A stretch of DNA of 64,000 nucleotides from Lineus longissimus (GCF_910592395.1 NC_088309.1:64501-128500), one strand, 5' to 3'; shown: positions 48,487-61,537, counted from the stretch's first letter. The notes: generated by a model from the letters alone, not told the origin. Numbers and translations: made by a program.

Positions 48487-50900
48487 ATCGCGGGATGTAC
48501 TTGGCCTTCAAATGGTTAGGAACGGGTCGCCTGTTTCATGTATGAGCACTCCCGGGATGTAGTACGGGACAGGCTCTGTAGAAATGTGGTTATCAATCGT
48601 CTGCCTACCCAATATACGCACAGGAATATTGGTGCCGATCAGATAGGAAATATCCACTTGGAATGATAAACGGAGATCATTAACATTATTTTTACATAAA
48701 ATGTCGGCTATTTGTTTTATCTCGTGCACGTAAGTGGGTGGTTGTAAATTGATTCAGTTCTAAACACCTGTCGATGACAATATAATATGATGCTGCTTTA
48801 ACTCTTTTTAACGGGTTGGCCATAAATATTCCAAAAGGTTAATTATCGGGTACAAACAAGGTATATCTTTAATTACTAGGAATTGCAGTGATGAACAGAG
48901 TATTGGTGATTTGAAAGTTTCGTGAAGGAACAGGGTGGAAAAGAGACATTTCTGTGAAGTAAGAAAGCCACGTGGAAAACACCTTTTTCCGTTAGCTTGG
49001 TCTGATCAAACATGTTTTGTCTCTGACGCCAAGTTATGTTCACGCAAGCGTTAGGGGTAAAACATATGTTGAAGAACCTGCCCTGAAATGATAACAAGCA
49101 TAATTGGGGCTATCTAAACTCATCCTAAACCAAGTCGATGACTTTTACCACTAGTGACGTCCACTATCTAGCCTTTAGGGCCCCAGCTCGGCTTCGCATT
49201 GTGAAAAAGATATGTTTCATCTTCAAAAAATTCCTATTCAAGAAAAAGGTGAATCCTGGATGTGGCAATACAATTCAAGAGACTTTTATACGATTCCCTT
49301 CGCGATCGTTCACCTGTTAAGATGGCTAGAACCTACAACTTTCCCATCCCTTCAACACGAGTTCTAGGAGACCCCTGAGACTTGATTGCTTGTTAAGTCG
49401 CCGGCAACAGCGGATTTTTTGTTCCTCCATCCTGACCTCGAAATGTTTGCGGTAGTCAGAGCCCCACGTGCCTGGAAGCGCCACGATATCTGTAAAAACA
49501 TCTGGAGCGCTAGCGACGCAGCACTGAAAGCCGTGTCTTTCCTCGGAGGATGGGATGTTGTGTTGGATTCGTTACGTGCCTAGTTTCATATGTCTTGCAC
49601 TTCCCTAGGGTTGATTAAGATATCCGATCTTGCCTGTCATGTTCTTGGCAACTGTACTACATGCTACATTTCCCGGGAAAGAACGCAGCAACCTTTCTCA
49701 AATGAAATGTCAATCTCGGTTCTGTGTTAGGTTCAAGTCGTTCAGAGCGCGAAGTCGCATGAATTGGAATCACCAATTGTCTGGTAAAGGGAGACCAGCT
49801 CATGTCATGTCCGTATAATGGGATTTCTCCTCAGCTGCTCATTAGAATTCTCCAGACCAGTCCTGGCCACCAGTTAGCTAAGTCACCAGAAACATCCAAT
49901 CCCAGTCGCTTCGGTTTATTTGCCTAGAATCTTGACATCACTTATTAATGGAAAATCAAACCAAGAATGACGATTTTTGTATCATTCGTGCAGAAAGTCG
50001 GTGCAATAAATTGGACGACTACTTTCACAAGATTCCAATCACACTTCTTATCATGGCTTGACATTTCCAGTTTCCAACTCTATGATGCGTGAATCGTACC
50101 TTTAATTAAGTTACGCATGCGTTCTCCTTTGACAAAAACATCGCCAAAGATTCCGCTCTGTGAATAACGGATGTGTGTCACGTGACGAGTGAACGAATAA
50201 TAAAAAATAACCCGAAAAACCTCTTTTGCGCTGGAAGTAATTTCAGCGAGGTGAAGCATAAAAAACGGAAGAAAAGTATACAGGTGCAAAATGCAACAAC
50301 ATTACAAACGCCAACAGCACATGAAACAACTTTGAATTGTTTTCGTCTAACAACACAACGCCATAGTTTAAAAAAAAAGAATCACAAAAAACTACATTAT
50401 GACTACATTGCCAGCAGGTATAGGAGTGTCCCGAGTACAAAGGATACATATGATATACGCATAAGGATCTATTCTGCGCTTTTAATGACTGGGAGACATT
50501 TATTTTACGAAATGATGCATTGGCCTAAGCTCACCAAAGCCTGCCTGGTGAATACGTCTGTACATACTAGTGTTTACTAGTATCGCACTTGTGTTTAAGG
50601 CACAAACGGTTACTTAAAGCCTTGCGTGGGACTTGCGAATGAGGAGAAATACGTTATAGATTATTAGGTTTTATGGCCATAATCAGTTGTTGAATGGTGG
50701 ATGATAACATCATAAGACACTCATCAACATATTAAAGATGTTCCCTTTCAGGTTTTGAATTAGGCTCGTTGCCAAGGTACGAATACCATGTGACCCAATA
50801 TTTGGTGTCTGAGATCATCAGGTTGGGTAACTGACTGACATCGTCGATGAAAACGAGCTTTAGAGTTAAAGTCATGATTGGTGAACACTCAAAGAGTACG
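48487..50900. other. Gene-poor interval
   Basis: Upstream region of the cysteine-rich peptide and downstream region of the possible small membrane protein. Open frames here show no domains. No gene is supported. Confidence 0.5.
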
Positions 50901-51149
50901 TCACAATAAATAGATATAAAAATATATCAAAGTCACTGTTACGACACATGTTATGATGATGACTATTTTGATGGGAGTCACTGGCGAAGCATCGTCTGCT
51001 TTCTTAGCCGGTTTCTCAACTGAGAACACTGCTGCCGATGATGACCTCCGGAAACGATTCTGGATGAGGTCACCTGACGACTTCCGGCTACGCAACAATT
51101 GTAATCTACTCATCGTGTCAATGTCAATAAGACAAGAAGATATTAGCAT
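50901..51149 (-). CDS. Possible small tail-anchored membrane protein
   Basis: Uninterrupted frame of 82 codons from ATG at 51149, or 70 codons from ATG at 51113 (start MSRLQLLRSRKSSG). The order looks purposeful: a basic, serine-rich N-terminal half (RFRRSSSAAVFSVEKPAKK), a short linker, and one C-terminal transmembrane segment of about 22 residues (IKIVIIITCVVTVTLIYFYI) ending two residues before the stop. That is the layout of a tail-anchored protein facing the cytosol. An AATAAA on the minus strand lies near 50499. I recognise no family, and it may be a chance frame or a terminal exon. Confidence 0.35.
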   Translation of the reverse strand: MLISSCLIDIDTMSRLQLLRSRKSSGDLIQNRFRRSSSAAVFSVEKPAKKADDASPVTPIKIVIIITCVVTVTLIYFYIYLL

Positions 51150-53672
51150 GCATCAATACCAGAAGACGATATAACACAGCAGTTTCCCAAGCTAATTGAA
51201 GAATCAATATAATCCTTGTTGATGATATGACTGTTTGGACTGTTTGCCTGCTATAATCAGAGGTTAATATCGCAGGTGATGTAGAGTTCATTCGAAGCAA
51301 TCACCTTGTCCATCAGTGGTCTCTACTGATACATCCAGCACAGTAAATAGTGTAAGCTAACTCCAATAGAAATGAAGTAAAGATAGTGTATACACCTTTA
51401 ACAGAGTAAAGAGGTCCCTGCACTTGTCGCAGAAGAAACTAAGCCATGATAAATATATATTCCCAACCCTGTAATGAATGCGCTGTTCCAAGCTCTGTTC
51501 CAAGCTCTGTTATAAACGTGCGGCCACTTTCCCATCAAATGTCACTATAATGGCATCGATTTCAAAGAATGATGAAGGAAATAGTGTAGACTGGCGAGTT
51601 GTGGTGATAAAAGCATCACAGCATATACATGTACCTACACAATATGTGAGCTAGACTTCTGGTCACAATGACGTCTTAAGATGCGATGATTCATAAGAAG
51701 ATGTTGGAGAGGTGCCATCATTCTACTCCTGTGGACAACCATTGATTGACTCGAATGAGAATGGGGATGTTACAAACAGCTAGTCTACCACTCTACTCTA
51801 TATCTACGAAGGTTATCCGCAAGGCTTACGCCATCCAATGTCTACATTCATTCGCTATTCCAAAACTGCCAGTGTTGCCTATCCGATATCTTTGTGAATA
51901 TTGTCATCCATTCCAAGGCAATTTCTTGATGCTTCTTGGTTGATCTTCCTTTAAGAATACTAGTTCTCTATCCAATGTAGGCATGTATACATGGAGGCTG
52001 GTGTCTCTAGCAATACTAGTACTGTAACCCGTCTACAGTTAGACGTATCCTATTAAAGGCGGTAAGCACCAATATCAATCATTGCATGATGCTATGTAAA
52101 GGGCCTACTCCAAGAATGTAGTCAATCAAAGAACGATCCTATTCGGTGTCGTGAGATGTACCCACAAATGAATTGCAGAAAAACTCACCACTCTCTTCAT
52201 TAAGCCGTTCTCTCTTAACAGAATCAGTACCATTTGCAATGCTTTTTATCCAAATTTCTGGTTGCCTTTCATGAAGCAACAATGACAACACTGAAAATGG
52301 AGATTCCTCTGTGTCAATGATACACAGAATCGTGGTCAATACAGATAATATCTCCAGACCAAGGCCAGGGTCTCGAGAAGCTCCGAGCAAACCCTAACGA
52401 AACCATTCGCTGGTGTTTTGTATCTATTGGACACCAAGCCGCTGTTGTCAAGCATGCGAACGGTCGCTAGGACAGGGATTACTGGAACTACATGGAGTCG
52501 TTGCACACACCAATACTAGCAGCGGCAGCAGTAATACTGTGTCCACATGTATTAATCAATTGTGGGCATGTCACATGCAGATAATGACAAATAGGGATTA
52601 TTGCCAAGGTCTCTACGATAGATTGTTGGCAATATCAGGAATATTGTAACTGTTTCGATGATAACTAGAAAGACCAAAGATTAAAACACACCTGTTTCGT
52701 TCACGTTCACGTAGGCCTATTCTATGGTGACTACAGTTTGTAATGTCAGTTGACTCTCGAGAGGCAGTACCACTAGGTATTGGTAACTATACAACAACGT
52801 AAGGCTGGATGAACAATTCTCTTGTCAGAATCAAACCATTTAGACAGAGACAGTTGCAGTATCCAAGAACTGGCGTGAACTCGCTGTTCCTGATACCAAC
52901 ACCAGTAACTAGGAAAACATAACCGGTCTCGCTATGTTGATCAAAGGAACGCTATTTCTCTAGGAGAATACTGTCCTGGAGGACCCTAGAAAGATCCTCC
53001 GGCTTCACTGTCAATAACAGTGGAGGAAACCAGTGGAAGCTGTTTGACTTTCTGGAGTCGAATGATACATGACTGTTTCTGGGATTCAATTGTCCTCGAT
53101 GGTTGAAACAGGAACACATGGCCTTAACTCTGAAAATAGACTATGAGGTTTGCAAGACTGGTGATATCCCATCTTGAGATACAGGTTTTTGATACTCCTA
53201 GGCCACCTAGGTTTGATACACCATATATCGAGAGGCGGGGATATATTGACAACAACTGGTGCCAGGACGGTGATATCCAAACTCCAGATGAATAGTCATC
53301 AGATAGTCAAGTGACTCGAACAATCTCTCTTTTTCCGAAGAGAAACTAAAGTAAAAAACAAAATGTGAAGGGTGTTTTGTTTGTTATTGATTTAATGCTA
53401 CTGGTGAAATACAGGTTTTCTTTTGGACGGTCATCATCTCTGGATTTAATGTTGCCACTACTTCAAATGCTGAGAAAAGCCTGTGATAATCAGGAGTTTC
53501 GAGCCGACACACATGATAAAAACCCGAGCGACCTGTCTCGTCATATAACGTGTTGTTTGTGTAGTCAAGACCAGTCGTTGGATGTGTATCATGTTTCAAG
53601 TGCAGTTAGTGATACGATAAGACATAACGGAGCGTTAACCGCCCTCGTCGTACTAGCGGATAAGGCGCAAAA
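51150..53672. other. Gene-poor interval with one possible exon
   Basis: Upstream of the small membrane-protein candidate and downstream of perforin-2. It contains the weak exon candidate at 52189-52393 and minus-strand ATTAAA signals near 53391 and 53444 that could serve perforin-2. Nothing else is supported. Confidence 0.5.
52189..52393 (-). CDS. Possible internal exon, helical protein
   Basis: An open minus-strand segment between an acceptor-like tttcgttag and a good donor (gtgagt), phase 0 in and phase 1 out. It encodes a helix-like sequence (GLEILSVLTTILCIIDTEES and LLLHERQPEIWIKSIANG) reminiscent of armadillo-type repeats. No partner exons were found, so it may be an isolated relic or chance. 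Confidence 0.2.
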
Positions 53673-56600
53673 CTAGTGCCGGTAATAACAATAATGGAGC
53701 TTATGGTTCTTCCCGCTAGGGGACGTATCATAAGGATGCGAGCCATCCCTTGCACTCAGATTCCAGAAGTTTTCATCATCCCAGCGGATGATCTCCTGTG
53801 TGACGCGCATGTTCTGTACAATCTGACATTTCTTGACCTTGGCCAGGAGATAGAATGGTACCTCAGTAGGTAAGAAGATGGGGTTGCCTGCCAAACCGTC
53901 GTTCCTGCAGCAGAAGTATATCTTCGTGTTCTTAGCGTACTCCCCTTCTGGCATTGAGCCATCAAACTTCTTGAGGTTCTCTTCCTTGGAACCATAGTCA
54001 TCCCAGGTCAAGGAACCTTCCTCGAAACCTGAAAATCAGGTAAAAAATTGTATTGACATCCCAGGTCAAGAAACCTTTCTCGAAACCTGAAAATCTGCCC
54101 GGAGGCCTTGTAATGGTAATTAGAGAGGAAACCATTCGGGACCGGCGATTCTTGGTCGCGGGGTAGCGGGGTGGTCGCGTTACTGGGGTGGTCGCCGACC
54201 GGGGTTCCACTGTATCAGCACACTCTGCCGAAATCCAACCCCTTAGTTTGATCTGAGTAATCTGATTGGCTCTTTGAGACAACAACACTTTAACTCGTGC
54301 GAGCATCAGAACTCGGGGTCACGCCCATGTGATAACCTCTGTTGTGGCTCGATATAATGGTTTGAGCATTGGCGGCAATCATAACCTTTGGGTGAACCAA
54401 TCAGGGCTTTTGATAAATCAAAAAACCTTTGGTCCTGCTTCCTTAGCACCGTCATCTGAATATAAACCAAACATAGATGGGTTTGGTGAGTTTTCCTAAA
54501 AAACTTACCATCTGGGCATTGTTTGACCTTGAAGATACAATATTGACCTTTCTGCCAGGCGAACTCGCCGTCTTCGAGAGACTTAGTGCAAAACGACTGC
54601 GTGATCTCGCCGTCTGTGAGAGTTCCTTGGGGCCAGTGAATCCCGTTAGGCTCCCAGCTTAAAAATGAAGAGTAGAGAAACAACATTGATATTGTGAGGC
54701 AATCATGACCTTGATGATTGGGAGCGCAACTTGACCAGCGCGATGATAAGAGTGCAGCGGCAAGACCCACAAGACCTGCACACCAGACCTGCGCCAAGAC
54801 CTGCGCCAAGACCTGCGCCAAGACATGCGCCAAGACCTGCGCCAAGACCTGCGCCAAGACCTGCATGCTAGTGCCAATACTCCTTTGGTGTAAAACTATT
54901 CAATCCATCTCGGACTCGTCCATTTACACGTACGTGTTGCCATCGCCTGTAGTTTGAATCCTTCTTCCTTTCAGCCATCTGGTATCCGGGCATCCCTTGT
55001 CGGATTCTTGCATGGCGTAAGTACCTTTGGGCCATGACAGCTTGTACTGCAGTACTGGATCTGATAATAAAAGATTGTTGGGAGCAGTGAGGGGGAGGAA
55101 TGGACTAAATAATTGCCAGGTCAAGATACGCCATACTTCTCATCTCCTAGTCCAAGGGTTATCCATATCTCAGGCTGTTTCACTAGCCAGTGGTGGCGAC
55201 AACACAGGGAAGTCATAATCGGTCATCTATCATGCCCTGGTTGTGTCATCATAAAACTTGGTGGTTAAGATGTGGTTGTGCCGAAAAGGAACCCATCTAG
55301 ACGCCAAGACGCATTGGCAAGTACGGTCTCAAACCGATCTCCACGAGCAGTCAAAGCATACATTCTCATCTTAGAAACAACGGGGTTGTTTGTAGTTGGA
55401 AACTACAAAATGTTCCTATAACCAAAGGCAAAGGTTACAAAGGTTTTGTAAACCTACCTTTTGGCAAACCGAGACCTAGCATCCTGGGATAATATTCCAT
55501 GGCTTTCCGCAGGTTCTGTTGAATCTTGGTGAGATCGTCTGCGGTGAATGAACATGGTGCGCCATTCCAGAAACTTGGAATGAAGACCGAGTCGATGCTA
55601 GCAAGGGTAATATGGACGGGTTCTGGCCGCTCCTGCATTGTAATGAAAATATAGGCTATGAAGTGAATGGTACTGGAATGGTAGTGGTGCTACCGCAATT
55701 GTGTTACTGTTTAATAAATTCTATTCATAATTGTCCATCCACACTCACTACTTTCTTGTGAAAGTCTTTTTCATCAGCGTTTAGTTGGGCCACTAGGTGG
55801 GGGTCTAATGGAATCTGAGATCAGAGGCTGCCCTACACTGCGCTTCGTCTATACCGAGTCCATGTCATACAAACGCTACGTGTTCTTGTTGAAGGCACCG
55901 AAGAGAACGAATAAATTTGGTCAAGAATTGTTGAATCGGATGGTCTTCGGTCAAGATACAACTTTTGTCTGTTCCACTCACCCTTGTCCCCTTCCTGTAT
56001 TCATACGTCTCTCCTGTCTGCCACTTCTCGAGGTTTGCCTCCTGGTCAAACTTGTTCACATCTACCTTGAGCACTCCACCGGCGCCTTGATAGGTTCCGC
56101 CAATCGACACGGCACCACCAACCTAAACGTGATCAAACTAACACTATAGTCTCAAAAGAGCCATGACAGCCTGATGACTGGCTAGGGGAGGAAGCTAAGG
56201 TGGTTTGGCCACGGGACAAGAGCCATGGGAACCCTTGCGAACATCATCCTGCAGGACACAGTCGAAGGCGGCCGACCAAAGGGGATTTGGGTGGACGGTG
56301 TAAAGAAATGGACGGGGAAAAGGGCCGGAGAGCTGATCTGCCTCGCAGAGCAGATATACGACTATATGGTGCCACGAAGTTAACTGTGCAGGGTCGCTTG
56401 AATGGCCGCTTGGCTATGAGACAATTAGATAGATCGATAGATAACAGCCAAATTGGTGAATGACATGCTGAAGTATTTTCATACTTTTTGTATGGTTAAG
56501 TGGTTCCTATTTTTGTAGGTTTTTCACAAAGTTTCGCGAACTTTGGTAACCAGTCCTAGCAAACTTTGGTCACTCATTCAAGGTAGAAAAAAGCCAGGAG

Positions 56601-58263
56601 AACTCGGAGAATCGGGCGCTGTGTTGTGCAGTCTGAGAGAAGCCAGGTCACATGACTGATGAGGTCAAAGGCAAAAGAGTCGCAGTTCTAATAACAAGGC
56701 TGTCTTGTGACCTCGACGCCAAGGTGATACGAAGGTCAACTTACATCTGACATGGCGAACTCGAATAGTTGTGACAACTTGTTCTCCATTCGCTTAACCT
56801 TTTTCGTTCCTAGTTTAGCCTCGGTGATCACGTGCTGTGAAGAAAGATGGTTACTCGAGATTACTCTGCTTAGAAGGGTCTTCAACGTCACACGAGATAT
56901 CACCAAACCCTGATCAAATAGTGGACCAATCAGCTTTAACAACGACATGCATCTTATGTCAAATGGGCCAATTAGAACAGAGGAACATATCGGACTTACA
57001 AAGCTCAGAGATTAAAATGTGTTTTTAACACTGGCCAATGGATATCTTCGCGCCTCCAAACAAATGGCAACCTACCGTGCCCCAGTTTGAGAGGAAGTCG
57101 ATATGTCCATTATTCGACTTCGCTGTAGTCAGCTTACATCCGGCGTGGAGGAATCCTTCCTCTAACTTGTAGCCCTTGGCAGCGGCCAGCTCCATCCTGT
57201 AGCGCGCGCTACCATAGTTACACGTCTCCTCCTCCTCATGGTAAACAGTCTTCTTCTGAGTGACTCCGCTAGTCTCCTTCTTGTAACCTACAACACATGA
57301 GACAACAGTAACCACTCTCGGTTATGCGTTTATAACACCTCAAAGACGGTCAGATCTGCGGCGGTGAGATAGATGTGTGTGGTATAAAGATGGGAATAGC
57401 TTGACTGCTTTACTTGTTACTTACGCCCGCTGGCACTGAAGGAGAACGCCAGGAGGGCCGGCACTCCGTAGTTACCTGCAAAAAATGGAATTTGTTATTA
57501 CGAAACCCTTGGAATATTCATCATCAAATGAGTCTTCGAATTGGATTGGTAATCTATAACTAGAATAGTTAGTACCTTGCTCCATGTACGACGTACGCTC
57601 GTGAATTTGTCTTGGAATTTAAGATGTTGCAGGATAGTTTGGTATTAAAAGATGCCACTTCAGAACGCGTCAAAAGTGAAAATGACCTCCGCATTCGCGA
57701 TTAGATCACGAACATTCACCTACCCCCAAGACTGACGGACGTGTTGAGCTTCTTCTGGTAACTCTTGCCTCCGAAGAACATGGTATCGAGTGTGTGCGTG
57801 GCGCAGCTGTCCCGCTGAGCATAGTCCACTTCATCGGGGATCGACACGCTGCAATAAAGACCGTATGCACAAATTTACAAGGCTTTACCTTCGGGTGTAA
57901 CTTCCATGGGTCAGGTTTAGGGCCTACTCATCGCACGCAAATATCTGCCTGTTGGCAAGAGTCGCTAAGGCACACCGAATGATCAGTGAGGTCAGCTCGA
58001 TGCCAGGGTTCCCTATCTACTCAGCCTCATCATCAGGAGGCCATTACCTACCCCGAGAGTGACTTCCTCTCCTCCTCATATGTGAGTGAGAACACCCTCC
58101 TGGTCAACTTGATGCCAGGGTCCACCGCTCCTATCTTCTCAGCTTCACCATCAGGGTTGGCGTTCAGGATGTCATAGCCGGCTCCGATGAAGTTAAACCC
58201 CGAGAATTGGGCGAGTGCGAAGGGGCAGAGCAAGAGTAACAGCGATAGGTAGAGAACAACCAT
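53673..58263 (-). CDS. MPEG1: Macrophage-expressed gene 1 / perforin-2-like MACPF protein
   Basis: Pore-forming innate immune effector of the perforin-2 family, which acts on engulfed or extracellular microbes. Ten exons: 58052-58263, 57724-57848, 57425-57475, 57076-57287, 56745-56834, 55982-56122, 55458-55632, 54934-55060, 54509-54657 and 53673-54028 (545 aa). Signal peptide LYLSLLLLLCPFALA; then the family-typical N-terminus (GAGYDILNANPDGE, DPGIKLTRRV), SYQKKLNTSVSLG, and the MACPF signature W-G-T-H split exactly by the exon 4/5 intron. After the MACPF domain come conserved cysteine segments (DKGCPDTRWLKG, KGQYCIFKVKQCPD) of the C-terminal P2-type region. The frame stops soon after LHYCYYRH with no transmembrane helix, whereas vertebrate MPEG1 is a type I membrane protein of about 700 aa, so this copy looks secreted or lumenal. 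Confidence 0.9.
54059..54096 (-). repeat. Duplicated splice acceptor and 5' end of MPEG1 exon 10
   Basis: The acceptor and first ~35 nt of exon 10 (54028 downward) are repeated 58 bp upstream in the transcript, with acceptor edge at 54086. Because 58 is not a multiple of three, use of the upstream copy would shift the frame and stop early. Confidence 0.75.
54098..54212. mobile_element. Truncated MITE, right end, in MPEG1 intron 9
   Basis: Matches the right end of the 19999-20438 element, ending gaccggggttccactg followed by TA. It abuts the duplicated exon 10 acceptor. Confidence 0.75.
54774..54866. repeat. Short tandem array, 12-bp unit x7
   Basis: Repeats of ccaagacctgcg (one copy reads ccaagacatgcg) in MPEG1 intron 8. 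It is multiple-of-three and open on both strands, so it generates spurious peptide repeats. Confidence 0.92.
56195..56410 (+). mobile_element. LINE 3' fragment in MPEG1 intron 5
   Basis: One plus-strand frame reads TILQDTVEGGRPKG, then WVDGVKKWTGKRAGELICLA and on to a stop. This resembles the C-terminal end of many non-LTR retrotransposon ORF2 proteins (the GGRxRGRxxxxWxDNxKEWT pattern). It is antisense to MPEG1, short and 5'-truncated. Confidence 0.6.
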
Positions 58264-58679
58264 TTCTTCGCCTCGGTCGCTATCGGATGACTTGTGGTTG
58301 CATCGGGTGTTCTTGGTGATGGGCGTATTTTTAAATTTAATTGATATTTTTTGACATTCTAGTCAATAATTTAGACATCTCGGGGAACGAGTCATAGAAA
58401 TCGATGATATGATGATTTCGCCGTGCTCTAAAGTTATAAATCCACTCGAAGGAGATGAGACAAGGTCAAATAGACCAAAGGCAATGTCCAACATGGTCGC
58501 AAAACATTTTGCGTGATTTGGGCACTGTCTGGACACAGTTTCAGATGAGATAAACCCTCGGAAACCGATCCTGAAATTGAGACAGATAACTTCAATCCGT
58601 CACTCGGCATCCGGCATTCGGCATCCGGCTTCTGATAGGAAGTTGATTCAATATTGTCCTTCCTGATGATTCAGGTGGC

Positions 58680-59345
58680 CCAGCTTGAACTTTTTTCATT
58701 TTGCAGTGGACGCCGGGATTCTGATCATTGTCAAATGTCATTTTATTATTGATATCCAATGTGTCCGCCATCTCGGTGCATGGTTTGATTGCAACATGTC
58801 CATGGAGACACATGTGTACAAAGCCTACTATGGTCTCTATCGGATACGACAAATCCGAAACTTTCGGTCGGAGAAATCCACCAAGACCCTGGTCCATGCT
58901 TTCGTCATTGCCCGCCGCTCTCCTAATGGTATTCCTGCCAAGTTTTCTAACAAAACCAACGGGTTTTCAGCTCTGCTGCAAGAGTTGTGTGTTTGGTGGG
59001 AAAGTTTGACCACATTTCCCCTGTGCTGATTCACCTGCACTGACTACCAGTCAAGCTCAGGATCCAGTACAAGGTTCTGCTCTTGGTGTTCAAGTGCTTG
59101 CCTATACTGGGGAGACTCCGGCAAACCTCAGATAAATGATTCTATTAAGAAGGATCGATCGCCAAGGCTTCGATCTGGAGCTGCGATGTTCCTTGAGGTA
59201 CCTCGGGTCAAGTGCCGAACTTTTGGTGGTCGTTCCTTCGCGGCTGCTGCTCCAAACATGTGGAACCAGCTGCCTTCAAGGCTTCAAAACACTGATTCCC
59301 TCCAGACTTTAAAGTCCCTCCTTACGGCCCATCTATTTGGAGCCA
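58680..59345 (+). mobile_element. Degenerate non-LTR retrotransposon (CR1-like) RT fragment
   Basis: Pieces in shifting plus-strand frames match the C-terminal part of a LINE reverse transcriptase: LGAWFDCNMSMETHV, a frame-broken HWLPV-RIQYKVLLLVFKCL block, then VPRVKCRTFGGRSFAAAAPN and MWNQLPSRLQNTDSLQTLKS with LLTAHLF. Frameshifts and stops show it is inactive. The R-FG-RSF-AAP-WN-LP end is typical of CR1/L2-type LINEs. Confidence 0.8.
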
Positions 59346-59488
59346 GATGTCGTCATATGGCGAACTCTGTCAGCCATAGTACAGACAAAATCCATTGTGT
59401 ATGGATGAAATGTCTCCTCAATGATGTCTCACCATGGCGAGTTTGTTCTCAACTTCTCTTGACAGACATGCTGGCGCAATTGGGGAAT

Positions 59489-59627
59489 ATGTGGCGCAAC
59501 CACCCCTTCGTATGTGGCGCAACCACCCCTTCGTATGTGGCGCAACCACCCCTTCATATGTGGCGCAACCACCCCTTCGTATGTGGCGCAACCACCCCTT
59601 CAAATGTGGCGCAACCACCCCTTCGTC
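59489..59627. repeat. Tandem array, 23-bp unit x6
   Basis: Six copies of atgtggcgcaaccacccctt cgt, starting at 59489. It follows the LINE remnant by about 140 bp, and open frames through it are spurious. Confidence 0.92.
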
Positions 59628-60922
59628 GCTCATTAAACTGAAGACAAAACAAGGCCATGCCAGTCAAGAGGTATCCTTGGCAAACACCAGGCGTCACGAC
59701 GTGAGAGCGCAGTTGGTGCTGCCCTTTGGCCAACTGAACAGGTCCAAAAAACGCAATCCAAGTCAAGCTGTTCCAAAGTGACTCATTTTAACATTATTTA
59801 AGCCTGATTGCTGGTCTCGCCTTGATGAGGTTGTTCAGTACATTTCAATGGGATCTCACGCGGGGAATTGAGTTACCCAGCACGAATTGACGTCCCAGCT
59901 GCTTCATTTAACACCTGTCTTAATTGTGTGGGAAGTTGGTTCTGCGGATGCTACGAGTCACTGCTTTTAATGATGTAAAAAAGCTGTGTTGCCATAGCTT
60001 CGGATATTTTCTCTTGGCCGTCAATTTTGCCTCGGGATTGAAACCATAAATTATAATCTTCATTTTGACAGTGCTTTTACAAGTCGTGCCACAGGTCGCG
60101 CTCCAGGAAGTGTAACGATTATGGCGCCTCTGGCGGCAGTGTTTGTTTCCATTCGGATTGGTTGTTTCTCGCACTTTTCCTCTGACCTCCACTTCCAAAT
60201 CATCGATTAGAATGATGTTAGGTTGAGGTGTTAATGATGAGAGGTCTCTGATAACTGGAGGGGCTGTTAGTCTCAGACCCGAAGGTATACATCTGCTCAG
60301 GCCTACTTTCCACCTCATAAACATTTAATAACATTTATGGAAATGGTAGATTGAAACAAATATCTATCGGTGGGGAAAGTAAACACCCATAACTCCCCTC
60401 ATGATGACTGGCTGCTAGCTTGCTGTGGCTTAGTTGAACATCCACAGTGGACCAGACGTTCATTGGATATTGGTGTCGGTTATGAATTGATAATAAAAAT
60501 ACATTACCTTTAAGAATTTTATTAAAAACTACAAATCATTGGTTCACAGTTTGACAAACTATCACAAGTGATGGTGTGATTGCATTATAAACCTCTTGTA
60601 GAATGTGACCGTCACTTAAGGCGACAAAGACCATGGCTTGATTCTCCAAAGAGCACCGCTACAGATGCGTTCACCTTGCTGTTAGTACTGATCATGTCGC
60701 TAGGGGTGACTTGGAATGAAGCGACATGAACTCGATGAACACCAGTTACTTGCTGCAACTGGTATATTTGTTGGTAAGGTCAATGGTGGAAGACTTTGAA
60801 GTTGTTGCTTGAAATGTCTGTATCATCATGCACCTAAATGTTCGTTTATTTAGGTCGATAAAATTATCATCCCTGTTTCAATCTCTTGTACTTGTAGAAG
60901 AACTAAACAGTGGAAGACATAT

Positions 60923-60928
60923 CATCAC

Positions 60929-60963
<35 letters not shown>
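60923..60963. repeat. ATC/CAT trinucleotide microsatellite
   Basis: About 13 units of catcat with one interruption (caccat) near the start. Confidence 0.95.
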
Positions 60964-60966
<3 letters not shown>

Positions 60967-61537
60967 TATTGTCAATAGTCAGATCAGCGCCGACCATACC
61001 TTGATTTTACATTTGTTAACCCCGGGGGGGGGGGGGGGTAGGGGTATACATTTATTCCATATTGGGTGTTTTAATGAACAATAATGAAATAGAAAACGTG
61101 CCGCATCACATGACGTAGATAGAGGCCCCGTCAAGACACTCCGTTCGCCACGTTTCTCATACAAGAACTTTAGGTACATTATGTTGATTACTGATTAGCG
61201 ACCAGGTGGCCGGCGAATGATGAGCCAATCATGTTCCGAGCAGACGCCCGTTCGTGCTGCCATCAAAAGCCGAGCCATCCCAGTAGTTGCATGTTGGCCT
61301 CGATTCGCTGCTCGTATGCGTACTTCAGGAGTACCGGTCGTTCATTTCAACAACAGATCGACTCTATTGTCACAATCAGACGATACCTTCCAAGATGGCG
61401 GAGTCGTCTTCACGTAATTCTCCGACCGGCATCCGTCATATATCATCATCAAACCTTGGTGTGGAAGCAGAAACAAGATGGAGGAAGCGCGTATATCTTT
61501 GATTGTCTACAACCGGTAGCAATTAGTTGATGAATAT

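Noticed and set aside
53365-53676. Plus-strand frame of 103 codons facing MPEG1
   Set aside because: It has a non-ATG nominal start and no recognised domain, and sits in the expected MPEG1 3' UTR. The overlapping opposite-strand stops come from a single ctag palindrome.
54659-54877. Repeated WRRSWRRS or TCAKTCAK peptide frames
   Set aside because: Both are products of the 12-bp intronic array in MPEG1.
59920-60324. Minus-strand frame of 134 codons
   Set aside because: No domain or membrane segment, low-complexity charged composition, and a repeat-rich setting; it could be a chance frame or TE-derived.
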